64,000 nt of DNA, taken from NCBI RefSeq assembly GCF_021729865.1, contig NZ_CP063400.1:3348001-3412000 (forward strand), given 5' to 3'. Below are positions 52,471-61,339 of this stretch, one piece after another; position 1 is the stretch's first letter; each line of letters starts with the position of its first letter. Origin of the DNA: Hydrogenophaga sp. SL48. Its GTDB lineage: Bacteria > Pseudomonadota > Gammaproteobacteria > Burkholderiales > Burkholderiaceae_C. A program made the translations under genes and the position numbers. The notes beneath the pieces were generated by a model, which saw nothing but the letters and a program-made list of their open reading frames with translations, did not search any database and had not been told where the DNA came from.

Positions 52471-53013
52471 ATGAACCATCCCCTTCAAGGCAGCATCCTC
52501 CTCGTCGATGACGAGGCGCCCATCGTCCGTTCCCTGCACCGGGCGTTGCGCGCGCCCCTGGGGAACCAGGTGAAGATCGTGACCTGCCACAGCGGATCGG
52601 AAGCCATCGAGGCGCTGCTGGCGCAACGGTTTGACGTCATCGTCAGCGACCTGCGCATGCCCCACATGGGCGGCATGGAGCTCCTGGCCATGGCCGCGGA
52701 CATCCAGCCCGGGTGCCTGCGCATGATCCTGACGGGCACGGCGGACTTCAGCACCGCGCAGGACGCCGTGAACCAGTTTGGCCTCTACCGCTACCTCACC
52801 AAACCCTGGGACACCGACGAACTGGTGCGCCACATCTCGGCGGCCCTCGCCGCCAGCGTGGCGCAACGGTCCCAGCAGGACCAGGCCATGGCGTGGGCGG
52901 CCAGCCAGGGCCAGGTCAGCGCCGAAGCGCTGGAGCGGCGCAAGCTCGAAGCCCTGGAGCCGGGCATCACCCGGGTCGAGTGGGACGAGGACGGTTGCGT
53001 GATCATGAGGTAG
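52471..53013 (+). CDS. Single-domain response regulator with C-terminal helix
   Basis: 180 residues. Receiver domain at 8-125 with ILLVDDEAPIVRSLHRALRA, phospho-acceptor in VIVSDLRMPHMGG and YLTKPWDTDE; then a charged helical tail ending VEWDEDGCVIMR. It resembles the other receivers of this operon and has no output domain. It is the last gene of the signalling run. Ribosome-binding site weak (GGAACG). Confidence 0.85.
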   Translation: MNHPLQGSILLVDDEAPIVRSLHRALRAPLGNQVKIVTCHSGSEAIEALLAQRFDVIVSDLRMPHMGGMELLAMAADIQPGCLRMILTGTADFSTAQDAVNQFGLYRYLTKPWDTDELVRHISAALAASVAQRSQQDQAMAWAASQGQVSAEALERRKLEALEPGITRVEWDEDGCVIMR

Positions 53014-53027
53014 GTATAGGAGCATCC

Positions 53028-53105
53028 CCCGCCGCGCTGCGCGCGACCCCCCTGAAGGGGGGCGGCACTGGCCGTCCGGCAAAGCCGGCCCGGCGGTGCC
53101 CTGGG
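53028..53105. repeat. Palindromic repeats between the signalling operon and the broken radical SAM gene
   Basis: ACCCCCCTGAAGGGGGGC is a strong dyad, followed by CCGTCCGGCAAAGCCGGCCC, a second hairpin, and an imperfect CACTGGCC/GGCGGTGCC pairing. The block is of the same general kind as those at 1341, 2161 and 11095 and may terminate both convergent transcripts. Confidence 0.55.
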
Positions 53106-53134
53106 TGGCGCGCGCCGGCCTCATGGACGACGGT

Positions 53135-53971
53135 TCAGAACAGATCGCCCTGCCCGCGCAGCGCTGCCGGGCGGAATTGCGTGGTGTCCAGCGGCTCACG
53201 TGTGCGGTTGAAGCCGAGCCGGTCGCAGGTCTTCACGAAGCGCTGGCGCAGCAGGTCGGCCCAGATGCCCTGGCCTTTCATGCGGGTGGCGAAGTCGGCA
53301 TCGTAGTCCTTGCCGCCGCGCATGTCCTGCACGCGCGCCATCACCCGCGCGGCGCGGTCGGGGTAATGCTGTTCCAGCCACTGGCGGAACATGGGCGAGA
53401 GCTCCCAGGGCAGGCGCAGCACCTGGTAGAACGCGCGCCGTGCCCCCGCCTCAAAGGCCGCTTCCAGCACCTGCTCCATGTCGTCGTTGATGAACGGGAT
53501 CTGCGGCGACACGCTCACGCCCGTGGGCACGCCCGCCTCGGCCAGGGTGCGGATGGTGCGCAGCCGCCGGTGGGGCGCGGCGGCGCGTGGCTCCAGGATG
53601 CGGGCGAGCTTGGCGTCCAGCGTGGTGATGGTCACGTACACCGCCGCCAGGCGCTGCTGCCCCATGGGCGCGAGCAGGTCGATGTCGCGCTCCACGCCGC
53701 TGCCCTTGGTCACCATGGCCAGCGGGTGACTGGCGGTGTGCAGCAGTTCCAGCACCTGGCGGGTCAGCCGCAGCCCGCGTTCGATGGGCTGGTAGGCGTC
53801 GGTCACGGTGCCGATGGCCAGCAGGTCGGGCGCGTAGGCCGGGCGCAGCAACTCGGCGCGCAAGACCTCGGCGATGTTGCGCTTGGCCACCAGCCGGGTT
53901 TCGAAATCGAGCCCCGGCGAGAGGTTGAGGTAGCTGTGCGTGGGCCTTGCGTAGCAGTACACGCAGCCCAT
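53135..53971 (-). pseudogene. Resident PA0069-family radical SAM gene, 5' part removed by an insertion
   Basis: The frame encodes 278 residues that align from GCVYCYARPTHSYLNLSPGL to the natural C-terminus with the complete copy at 54151-55263. About 87 N-terminal residues are missing, including the first cysteine of the CxxxCxxC iron-sulfur motif; only GCVYC remains. The break is abrupt at about 53970 and foreign AT-richer sequence begins there, accidentally supplying an ATG. Without the first cysteine the cluster should not form, so the product is probably inactive. The missing 5' part is expected beyond the right edge, at the other end of the inserted element. Confidence 0.88.
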
Positions 53972-54091
53972 ACTTATGTTTCATCGAAATCTGCTTCCCG
54001 GAGAGACCGCCCATTTCGAAGAGCTGTAACAACGGGGCACCACCGAGTTGACCTAGCTCCATCGGACGATACCCACAGAGGCTTGTGTATA

Positions 54092-54107
54092 CTGTATTTA
54101 TATACAG
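54092..54107. promoter_or_regulatory. LexA (SOS) box upstream of the element's radical SAM gene
   Basis: CTGTATTTATATACAG is an exact CTGT-N8-ACAG, with an A/T-only centre and TA/AT flanks, as in strong LexA sites. It lies 44 bp before the chosen start codon, where a bound repressor would block the promoter. It excludes the longer GTG start at 54085 within it. Confidence 0.75.
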
Positions 54108-54150
54108 ATATAACACCAACAGCCGAACACACTTCGTACCAAGGTTTACC

Positions 54151-55263
54151 GTGGAAGACGGACAGAGAATTGTTCACTTCGTGAAGGGCCGTGGCGTTGG
54201 CTCGAATGTGCGCTCCCGGTTCGAAGCATGGGGGCGAGAGAAGAACCTCGCGCACTTCGAAGAGCAGCGAACCGCAGAACAACCCGACGAACTATTGCCC
54301 CACAGGCCCACTGATGTGCGCCTGGTCGAAGCTCACTCAATCCTGAGCCACAACGATTCCCCAGACCTAGGTTTCGAGCAAAGCATCAACCCCTACCAAG
54401 GCTGTGAGCACGGGTGCGTGTACTGCTATGCGAGACCTACACACGCCTACTTAGGTCTGTCCCCTGGACTGGACTTCGAAACCAAAATACAAGCAAAGAC
54501 GAACGCTGCAGTTCTGTTGCGCAAGGAACTGTCCCGGCCAGCCTACCGTCCCAGTCTTATCGCGCTTGGTGCCAACACAGACCCCTATCAGCCCGCGGAG
54601 CGAGAGTTGCGTATCACGCGCTCTGTGCTCGAGGTTCTCGCCGAATTCAACGCACCGGTAAGCATCACAACCAAATCGGCCTTGGTGACGCGTGACATAG
54701 ACATTCTTGCGGGCATGGCAGCCAAGGGGCTGGCACGGGTCAATATCTCACTAGCAACGATAGACCCCGCGCTCGCCAGGATACTGGACCCACGGGCGAA
54801 CGCACCTCACCGCCGCTTGCGAGCCATCTCAGAGCTCTCCGCTGCTGGAGTTTCCGTGTCGGTGTTCGCCTCGCCCATGATTCCTGCTGTCAATGACAAG
54901 GACCTGGAGTCCATTCTGGAAGCAGCTGCAGCGGCCGGTGCCACATCAGGGAGCATGATTGTTCTCAGACTACCTCTTGAAGTACGCGACCTCTTTCTGG
55001 AGTGGCTGAACGAACACTTTCCTGACCGTGCTGCTCATGTCATGAGCCTGATAAGGCAAATGCGAGGCGGGGCTGACTACGACCCAACTTTCGGAACAAG
55101 GATGCGGGGAACTGGACAGTACGCCGCACTCCTGCGTCAACGCTTTAACGTTGCAATTCGTCGCTTCGGCTTGCAGCATCGCGCAGTAGCGCCGGAAATA
55201 TCTCTCTTCCGCGTGCCTGGCCCTTCAGACGCTCAGGGAACGCTATTTCCACCATGTACATAG
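54151..55263 (+). CDS. PA0069-family radical SAM protein carried by the element
   Basis: 370 residues if the GTG at 54151 is used; a GTG at 54181 (giving VKGRGVGSN, near the family N-terminus) is also possible. The CxxxCxxC motif is complete at Cys85, Cys89 and Cys92 in YQGCEHGCVYCYARPTHAYL. TDPYQPAERELRITRSVLEV, RILDPRANAPHRRLRAI and VMSLIRQMRGGADYD follow. This SplB-related family is of unknown exact activity; the relatives include DNA photolesion repair. It is a divergent, lower-GC homologue of the gene the element has broken, placed at the element border under a LexA box. It most likely replaces the lost function; SOS control suggests a DNA-damage role. Confidence 0.88.
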   Translation: MEDGQRIVHFVKGRGVGSNVRSRFEAWGREKNLAHFEEQRTAEQPDELLPHRPTDVRLVEAHSILSHNDSPDLGFEQSINPYQGCEHGCVYCYARPTHAYLGLSPGLDFETKIQAKTNAAVLLRKELSRPAYRPSLIALGANTDPYQPAERELRITRSVLEVLAEFNAPVSITTKSALVTRDIDILAGMAAKGLARVNISLATIDPALARILDPRANAPHRRLRAISELSAAGVSVSVFASPMIPAVNDKDLESILEAAAAAGATSGSMIVLRLPLEVRDLFLEWLNEHFPDRAAHVMSLIRQMRGGADYDPTFGTRMRGTGQYAALLRQRFNVAIRRFGLQHRAVAPEISLFRVPGPSDAQGTLFPPCT

Positions 55264-55273
55264 CGCTGGCCAA

Positions 55274-55753
55274 TCAGAGTTCTCCCATTGGAACGATTTG
55301 CACCGCTTTGCGAACCTGCTCCGATGTATACCGATTTTTTGGAGTTGGCTCGACGTTGGTCTTCGCCTTGCGGAATGCCACGACACGATTCGCCAGAATC
55401 GAGTCTTGCCGGTCAAGGCGCACCTTCAGGCGCTTGATTTCTTCCTTTAGGTAGTCACATTGAACCTGCAAGCTGTACTCCGACAGCAGCCTGAGAGCGT
55501 CCAGAATCAAATCGCGCGCACTAGGTAGCTCACAGCCGTCGTGACTAACCAAGTTCCGCGAACATTCAGCATGACGAGCAATGGCTGATATGTCTAGACG
55601 TGGTCCCCTCAGCTTCATTCTCGAGTCAAAATTCTGAAGGGCAACCAAACTCCGCAGGGCATGGGCAAACTTCGCTTCTCTCGGCTCCTGCGGAACAAAG
55701 TTATCCAGAAGCTTGGCGACAACAACTGATGGGGCGGCAGCATGTGGTTCCAC
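55274..55753 (-). CDS. Small helical protein coupled to the recombinase trio
   Basis: 159 residues, no database family recognised. The middle has a helix-turn-helix-like segment (LDISAIARHAECSRNLVSHD), then a coiled coil (YLKEEIKRLKVRLDRQDSIL) and a basic tail (NRVVAFRKAKTNVEPTPKNR). It begins 3 bp after the stop of the third recombinase and is convergent with the radical SAM gene. Tn554 and gamma-mobile-trio modules also carry a small non-recombinase protein beside their recombinases, so an accessory role in excision or orientation is likely by analogy. Confidence 0.65.
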   Translation of the reverse strand: MEPHAAAPSVVVAKLLDNFVPQEPREAKFAHALRSLVALQNFDSRMKLRGPRLDISAIARHAECSRNLVSHDGCELPSARDLILDALRLLSEYSLQVQCDYLKEEIKRLKVRLDRQDSILANRVVAFRKAKTNVEPTPKNRYTSEQVRKAVQIVPMGEL

Positions 55754-55756
55754 GGA

Positions 55757-58027
55757 TTACCTCAACTTTTTAAACAAGCGAACAACCGCTAAAGACTGCA
55801 GATGCCGATTGACGGCAACTCTGTTCGTGGGGTCCTTTGCCGCGGAACTCCAGTCCTCAACACGCTTCTCCCAGTACGGCTGATGCGTGGAATCTAAGAC
55901 GAAGCAATTGCAGCCAGCGCACATGGTGATGTGGCGAGTCTTGTAGTTCGGCTTACGTAGCATCCACGACCCGCCCCCGGCAGCCTGTTGACAGCGAGAT
56001 TCCAGCGGCGCCACGCTGACAAAGCAGTTGCCAAAGTCATTGAAGAAAATTCGGAGGTCGTGCGCAATGACCAACTCCTTAACTTTGATGCGTAGCACAG
56101 CGATGTCTGTGATGGTGTCAAGCTTGTTTTCGGCGAGAAAGCGGTCCACAGCTTCTGCCATATTCCCGAAGACAGTCTTCCTCTCGCTGCGGCTGACAAA
56201 GAAGTCCACAGTCGCACTATGCGCCATGCTTTCCACCTCGTCGGCCAACCTCTGGATGGGTTCGTAGTAGCCCTTGTAGGTAATTGACTCATTGAGATGT
56301 CCATAGTGGAAGCTCAACGCAGACATTGATGACTTGCGGGTCTTCAGACAGTAGTCGGCAAAAGTCTTGCGTCCTTGGTGAGTCCTGATGCACTCTCCTT
56401 TGGACTCCCGATAGGGGACCAAGTTGTTGCCGAAGTTGTCATGGTCAGGCAGCCTGGACAAGTCGACAAAACATCGGATGAACCGTCGGCACCCCCTCTG
56501 CAAGTCAACTCCAGACGCCTGCACTAGGCTGTCCTTGCTTCTTGGCATTCCCCATCTGTTGGAGTAGTGCAAAAAGAGCGGAGTCTCCTCCTCGTCGGAC
56601 AAGAACGGTGATATCACGTCGTGTAACTGGTCAAGGGCTCGTACAACCACCGGAACCTGGTCGCTTCCGCACGGTACACAGCCAATCACCCAGTCCTTGG
56701 CTTTTGGGCGTGGTCGGCCTTTGACCAGCATTGCCTTCAAGAAATAGAGCTCCGACATCCCGTCGGGAGACACCCGCTTGTACAAGCATGAAGGCAGGCC
56801 GTCGACCTTGTCACGAGAGACCACTACAGAACAAACTTCAGAGATGCGAAGTCCCGCGAGGTACTGCACAGCCAGGACACACGCATCCCTGTAGAGTAGC
56901 GTCGCCAAACGCAACCTGTGTTGCCCAAAGCTGATGGGGTCTTCCAAGCCCTGGACACGCTCCTCCAACCGCTCTCGCCATGGCAATAGGGCAAAACGAG
57001 ACATACTGAAACCAGCAGCGTCCAGCTCGTCAAATACATCCTCCAGCAACCTCGCATCTCCATTTCGAACCAAGTGAAAGGTGCTGTGAACGTCACCAAT
57101 CCGACGTCCCATGTGGTCGACCCACTTGAAGACCTCAGTGAGCAGCGGCTGACTGACAGACTGCGGCAAAGCCGGAATGCGGTTGATGACGTGTCGCGTG
57201 ATGCTCGAGCTCACCTCACCGAAGGTCTTCCCTTTAAATGGCGTCTCCAACAGCGCAGGCAGATTTCGGCTCGCTAGGAGTTTGCGCTGGGCGTGCACGT
57301 AGTAGAGCACCGCGACACGGTTCGCAACCTGGCTGTACGAAACTCCGTCGTCGTCACCTTCTACGTCTTCGCCGACTAGCGCTTCGCTATCGCCCTCATA
57401 TCCATTTCCGGCGGCTTGGTGCGCAGGTGCGCCGACTCCGTCGCCCACGGCTCTGCCAGGCAACCCTTCATCAACGCCTTCGTAGTTGCCTTCTTCGTCA
57501 TTCTCGAAATCATCTCCATACTGAGCTGCTTCGCCCTTGCGCATCGATGGACTGTGGTGACCGAAGTTGTACCCCTCCGCACAGAACCCGACATACACAC
57601 CCTCCTTGTCCACTATCAGCTGCGGGAGTACATCAAGGTACGCACTAAGCACCTTTGAGGACAACTGAGAGAAATCCTGAAGTCCATTCCAAACGAACCA
57701 GCGGAAAGCTTCACGGACGCCCCCGCTCATTGGCATCAATGTCCCGACGCTCAAAGACTTGCCATATTCCTCATTTGTCAACATTCCCCAGACCACAGTC
57801 TTGAAGCTTTCAAGCAAAACTACGTGCTCTGGGTCAGTCGACATGCCTCCGCTCGGCAGTGAAAAATTCCAGCCAAAATGGACAACCGACTTGGCTGGGT
57901 TTGTGTGTCGGAATTTCCAGACAAGAGCTGGCCAGAAGCTGAAGTTCTCGCCTGTAAGGTCGACAAATGCGTGCCCGAGCGACGGATTTGAAGCCCACTT
58001 CTGAACGGGTTCTACAGCACGTTTCAT
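55757..58027 (-). CDS. Tyrosine recombinase C of the trio (756 residues)
   Basis: A very large tyrosine recombinase. Catalytic residues appear in order: Arg394 in YLAGLRISEVCSV, His550 and Arg553 in RTHQGRKTFADYCL, His576 in FHYGHLNES and the nucleophile Tyr584 in ITYKGYY. Two features are unusual: an acidic low-complexity stretch at about 171-229 (DDFENDEEGNYEGVDEG onward) within the N-terminal domain, and a C-terminal cysteine group (CQQAAGGG, MCAGCNCFVLD) that may bind zinc. It overlaps the second recombinase gene by 4 bp, so all three are translationally coupled and probably needed together. Confidence 0.85.
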   Translation of the reverse strand: MKRAVEPVQKWASNPSLGHAFVDLTGENFSFWPALVWKFRHTNPAKSVVHFGWNFSLPSGGMSTDPEHVVLLESFKTVVWGMLTNEEYGKSLSVGTLMPMSGGVREAFRWFVWNGLQDFSQLSSKVLSAYLDVLPQLIVDKEGVYVGFCAEGYNFGHHSPSMRKGEAAQYGDDFENDEEGNYEGVDEGLPGRAVGDGVGAPAHQAAGNGYEGDSEALVGEDVEGDDDGVSYSQVANRVAVLYYVHAQRKLLASRNLPALLETPFKGKTFGEVSSSITRHVINRIPALPQSVSQPLLTEVFKWVDHMGRRIGDVHSTFHLVRNGDARLLEDVFDELDAAGFSMSRFALLPWRERLEERVQGLEDPISFGQHRLRLATLLYRDACVLAVQYLAGLRISEVCSVVVSRDKVDGLPSCLYKRVSPDGMSELYFLKAMLVKGRPRPKAKDWVIGCVPCGSDQVPVVVRALDQLHDVISPFLSDEEETPLFLHYSNRWGMPRSKDSLVQASGVDLQRGCRRFIRCFVDLSRLPDHDNFGNNLVPYRESKGECIRTHQGRKTFADYCLKTRKSSMSALSFHYGHLNESITYKGYYEPIQRLADEVESMAHSATVDFFVSRSERKTVFGNMAEAVDRFLAENKLDTITDIAVLRIKVKELVIAHDLRIFFNDFGNCFVSVAPLESRCQQAAGGGSWMLRKPNYKTRHITMCAGCNCFVLDSTHQPYWEKRVEDWSSAAKDPTNRVAVNRHLQSLAVVRLFKKLR

Positions 58028-59898
58028 TCGATGACTCCGATTGGTTGAAGCGACATGCGCCTGACGTGCTCCCAGAGCTGCGGGTCATCAAACATGGGAA
58101 GCCAACCTCCTTCGAGAACTTCAAGTGAGCGCTTGTACCGAGTCACCCACCTTTCCAGCGGCAGGTTCGACCTCGCTTCGATGTAGGCATCTCGCAACTG
58201 AAGTAGCCTAGCCAGCGCGTGGGCAGACCCGACTAGGGGCGAGCCAAGTGGGCATCCGGGGCAGCAGCCGAAGGCTCCACACAGTGACCCCCTGACCTCG
58301 CCGGCAATCGGCGAGTCGTAAGGGTCCGCGCAGCTGCAGCCCGGTGTCGCGGCGGTGATGTCTTTGCTGTTGGCTCCGAGGTGGTGACTCTTGCCGCCGC
58401 TGCGCACATATCGCTCTTTGTTCCCCTGCAGCTCACCAACACTTGCTTGAGCTCGACTCTCTGCTGCGTCGCTCCTGTAGTGAAAATCGATGACGGATTC
58501 AGAGGAACCGCCTTTCAGAGCTGCAATCTCACGAATATCGTTTTCGGATATCAACCGGCCATAGTCAAGGGAAGTCTGTCGCAGTTCCCGCAGGTTGAAA
58601 CCAGGAAGTTCGTGGCGCTTACAGAACTCCCTGAGATGGTGTATCCACTTGGAGTCTCCGGACCGCCCGTCAAGCGTCGCTGTCGCAAAAGCCTTCACTT
58701 TCCCTTCATTGGTCATGAACAGGAATACGCACTCTGAGTAGATGCCAGCTTCTTGTTGGATGCGACCAGTCCACTCCATCATGAAGCTGAGGATGGAGCT
58801 GGGAGAAGCGAAGTCCAGGTCATCGACGGGAAAGCTCCTCCTATAAGGCGTCCCTCTGTTCTTTCCTGGCTGTACCGCTACGCGCACTTCAAGGTGTTCG
58901 TTGCGCAGAACTGAAATCCTGCGCACTTGTCTGCGTCGTAGAGCGCGAAGCGGCTCCACATTGAAGTGGCCGTAAATTGTCAGAAGGAGAATTGGAGCCA
59001 CACAGCTTTGCGCGAATGGCTGAAAGTACTCGCCGACTCTGCCCCATCCACCGTGGAGCCTATTGATAGCGTCGAAGAGAGGACGGTCGGTCTCCTGCCA
59101 GCTGGTATAGGTCGGAAAACGCGACGGGTACTTCTTATGCAAGTACCAGAGTAGCGCATCAATGTCCCGGTACCGAGCCTTGCTTCTCTTCGTAAGGTCG
59201 GGCAAAACCTCAGGCCCTTTGAATAGTGCCTGAGCGTGGCGCACTCTCTGTACCACGTCTCGGAAATCAGCCCTGGCGGCGCGCAAGATAGCTATGAGGC
59301 TGGGCAAACCAAGTGATTTGGTCTTCTCCGTCTCACCATGCGCCCCCGAGAAGGGGTTGTTGGGGAATGACTCTAGTTTGGGCAATATGCTGTCGGTCTT
59401 TGCTTTCTCGCCCAGTTCTGCAAAGAGACTACAAAATTCGCCGTGATACTTCCTGGCCGTGTTCGGGTTGAGGTGCTTTCCTTGCTTCGTGAGCGCCTCT
59501 TCGCGTAGCCACCTTGCGAATTGCCGACCCAGGTCGACCGGCCATTCACCGAGCGGTCTGTCGCTCAGGTGCTTAACCCTGGCGAAATTCAGTATCCCGT
59601 GGTTAAGACTCGTTCGAAACCCTTCGTAGGCTCGTTTGTGGCGGACGCTTCGGCGTGCGTTGCACATGAGTACAAATCCGTGCGTCAGGGCGGAGGCATC
59701 ACGGAAGCCTGCTACATCGGCCTCAAAGCCGTTCAGCGCAGTTTCGAAGAAGGGAAGCAGCGCCTTCTTGCCTGTGAAAGACCGCAACTTGCCGGTCAGC
59801 AGCAGACTGCCTGTTTCTCCCCGGTATTCCTTCTCTTGGTCTGGTGTGAGTTGCTCGAACCGACTGGCGCGACGTGTGGTCTTCGAATTGCGCGCCAT
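58024..59898 (-). CDS. Tyrosine recombinase B of the trio (624 residues)
   Basis: Similar in size to TnpB of Tn554. The catalytic domain has LRALRRRQVRR (possible first arginine, degenerate), LRELRQTSLDYGRL, where the usual HxxR histidine is an arginine, and KGGSSESVIDFHY with the candidate nucleophile tyrosine. A cysteine-rich block, GCSCADPYDSP ... LCGAFGCCPGCPLG, at about 515-560 looks like a zinc site. The active site seems partly degenerate, so it may assist rather than catalyse. It shares one base with the stop of recombinase A and overlaps recombinase C by 4 bp. Confidence 0.82.
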   Translation of the reverse strand: MARNSKTTRRASRFEQLTPDQEKEYRGETGSLLLTGKLRSFTGKKALLPFFETALNGFEADVAGFRDASALTHGFVLMCNARRSVRHKRAYEGFRTSLNHGILNFARVKHLSDRPLGEWPVDLGRQFARWLREEALTKQGKHLNPNTARKYHGEFCSLFAELGEKAKTDSILPKLESFPNNPFSGAHGETEKTKSLGLPSLIAILRAARADFRDVVQRVRHAQALFKGPEVLPDLTKRSKARYRDIDALLWYLHKKYPSRFPTYTSWQETDRPLFDAINRLHGGWGRVGEYFQPFAQSCVAPILLLTIYGHFNVEPLRALRRRQVRRISVLRNEHLEVRVAVQPGKNRGTPYRRSFPVDDLDFASPSSILSFMMEWTGRIQQEAGIYSECVFLFMTNEGKVKAFATATLDGRSGDSKWIHHLREFCKRHELPGFNLRELRQTSLDYGRLISENDIREIAALKGGSSESVIDFHYRSDAAESRAQASVGELQGNKERYVRSGGKSHHLGANSKDITAATPGCSCADPYDSPIAGEVRGSLCGAFGCCPGCPLGSPLVGSAHALARLLQLRDAYIEARSNLPLERWVTRYKRSLEVLEGGWLPMFDDPQLWEHVRRMSLQPIGVIE

Positions 59899-61268
59899 TA
59901 CGCTGCCTCCACCGTGCTGTCACTGGCAATCACAGCGGCAACCGTGTTCAATGTTGCGATGAACTTGTCGCTCACGTATGCCTCGAAGTCTTGCGTTACC
60001 TTCAGGTAGAAATCCATGGTTGTGGCGACATCTTCGTGACCCAGTTGCTCTTGGATGTACTTCCACGGCTCCACGTCACCGTCGGACTTTCGGGCGTAGT
60101 ACATCCAGACAGCAAACGTGTGCCGAAGGTCGTGAAATGTGAAGGCCGCCCGCTTCTCGACAACAGTCGTTGTTCTCTGCCAATCACCGTCCACGGGCCT
60201 GACCTTCGAGACGCTCCTAGTCAGACCAGACACGACGCACGCTCTAGAGAAGCGCCGCTGCAGGGTACTCTTGGTGATAGGCAGTCCTCGGAAACGGCCA
60301 TCCTTGTGAACCAAGAGGACGCCATGGTCTGCCCCGCATCCTCGTGTAGCCTGCTTGCGTTCGACATCGATGTAGTCCAAGACTTTCTGAAGCAGCACTC
60401 CGTGGAACTTCACGGTCTTTAACCTCCCCCCTTTTCTGCGGAACGGACCGACTTCGTAGTGGCGGTTAGGCAGAATTTTTGTTCCATAGAACTTCACGAA
60501 GAGCTTCACGCGTAGCCCGACGACCTCCCCGACTCTCAGTCCAGCTTGGCATCCGATGTCCATGCCAAGGTGAGCTACGGAGGTCGCAGTGGGTTTGTCG
60601 TGCTCCTCGTGGAGAGCCGCAGGCGAACTGTCGCCAACAGTGCTCTTGTCGCAAGTCAGCTGCCTTGGCGTGGGGCCTATTGCCTTTAGTACCGCCTCGA
60701 CCTCGCTCGGCTGCATGACATTTGGTAGCGAGATGTCCTCAGTCGACTGCTTCCCGTAATCAACTCGCTGTCTGAGCTCCCTGCGACGGTCATCAAGAAA
60801 GTCCGCCACGTTCGCCGACTTGAACAAGGTGCCCTCCGGGGCCTCAGCACACAAGTCTGGAAGGTTCTCTGAAGCCCATTGGTAGAACTGCTGAATTGGC
60901 ACTAGGCGCCTTGAAACTGTGGACTGCTCAAAGGCTTCGTTGTGGTGCGGCGATACCAAGTTCAGGCTGTCAACGTAGTGCCCCAAATCTGCCCAAGTGG
61001 CCTTGTCCCAACGAAGTGCGAACCTTGCACCGAATCGCATCCAGTCCAACAGGTCGCTTGTGTAAGCACCCACTGTGTTCGCGTTGAACACGAGATTCCG
61101 TGTGAGATGTTTTTCTGCCATGTACAGCAAAGCCACTTGACAGATATCGCCGCTCACGTTGTCGATGATGTAGGGAAAGTCTGGCGGCAATGCCTCACCC
61201 GTCCCTCGCTCTGTGTGCTTGATGACCCATTGCGGGAAATCAGATTCATCTCGATTCTCTTGAGCCAT
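59898..61268 (-). CDS. Tyrosine recombinase A of the trio (456 residues)
   Basis: The most canonical of the three. N-terminal SAM-like core-binding domain at about 50-165; catalytic domain with Arg245 in CQAGLRVGEVVGLRV, a lysine hairpin RRKGGRLKTVKFHG, His379 and Arg382 in FTFHDLRHTFAVWMY, His411 in EQLGHEDVATTMDFY and the nucleophile Tyr421. All five catalytic positions are intact. First gene of the TAATG-coupled trio; it corresponds in position to TnpA of Tn554-like elements. Confidence 0.9.
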   Translation of the reverse strand: MAQENRDESDFPQWVIKHTERGTGEALPPDFPYIIDNVSGDICQVALLYMAEKHLTRNLVFNANTVGAYTSDLLDWMRFGARFALRWDKATWADLGHYVDSLNLVSPHHNEAFEQSTVSRRLVPIQQFYQWASENLPDLCAEAPEGTLFKSANVADFLDDRRRELRQRVDYGKQSTEDISLPNVMQPSEVEAVLKAIGPTPRQLTCDKSTVGDSSPAALHEEHDKPTATSVAHLGMDIGCQAGLRVGEVVGLRVKLFVKFYGTKILPNRHYEVGPFRRKGGRLKTVKFHGVLLQKVLDYIDVERKQATRGCGADHGVLLVHKDGRFRGLPITKSTLQRRFSRACVVSGLTRSVSKVRPVDGDWQRTTTVVEKRAAFTFHDLRHTFAVWMYYARKSDGDVEPWKYIQEQLGHEDVATTMDFYLKVTQDFEAYVSDKFIATLNTVAAVIASDSTVEAA

Positions 61269-61339
61269 AACCCCTCAACTTTCAAGTGTAAGAATGTGCT
61301 CGCAGGCATCCTTCAACGCCTGCCCTCTCTCGGCAGCAG

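Noticed and set aside
53972..54084. Terminal inverted repeats at the element's left end
   Set aside because: Only one end is in the window, so no inverted pair can be shown; short similarities such as TTCGAAGAGC at 54017 and 54257 are too weak.
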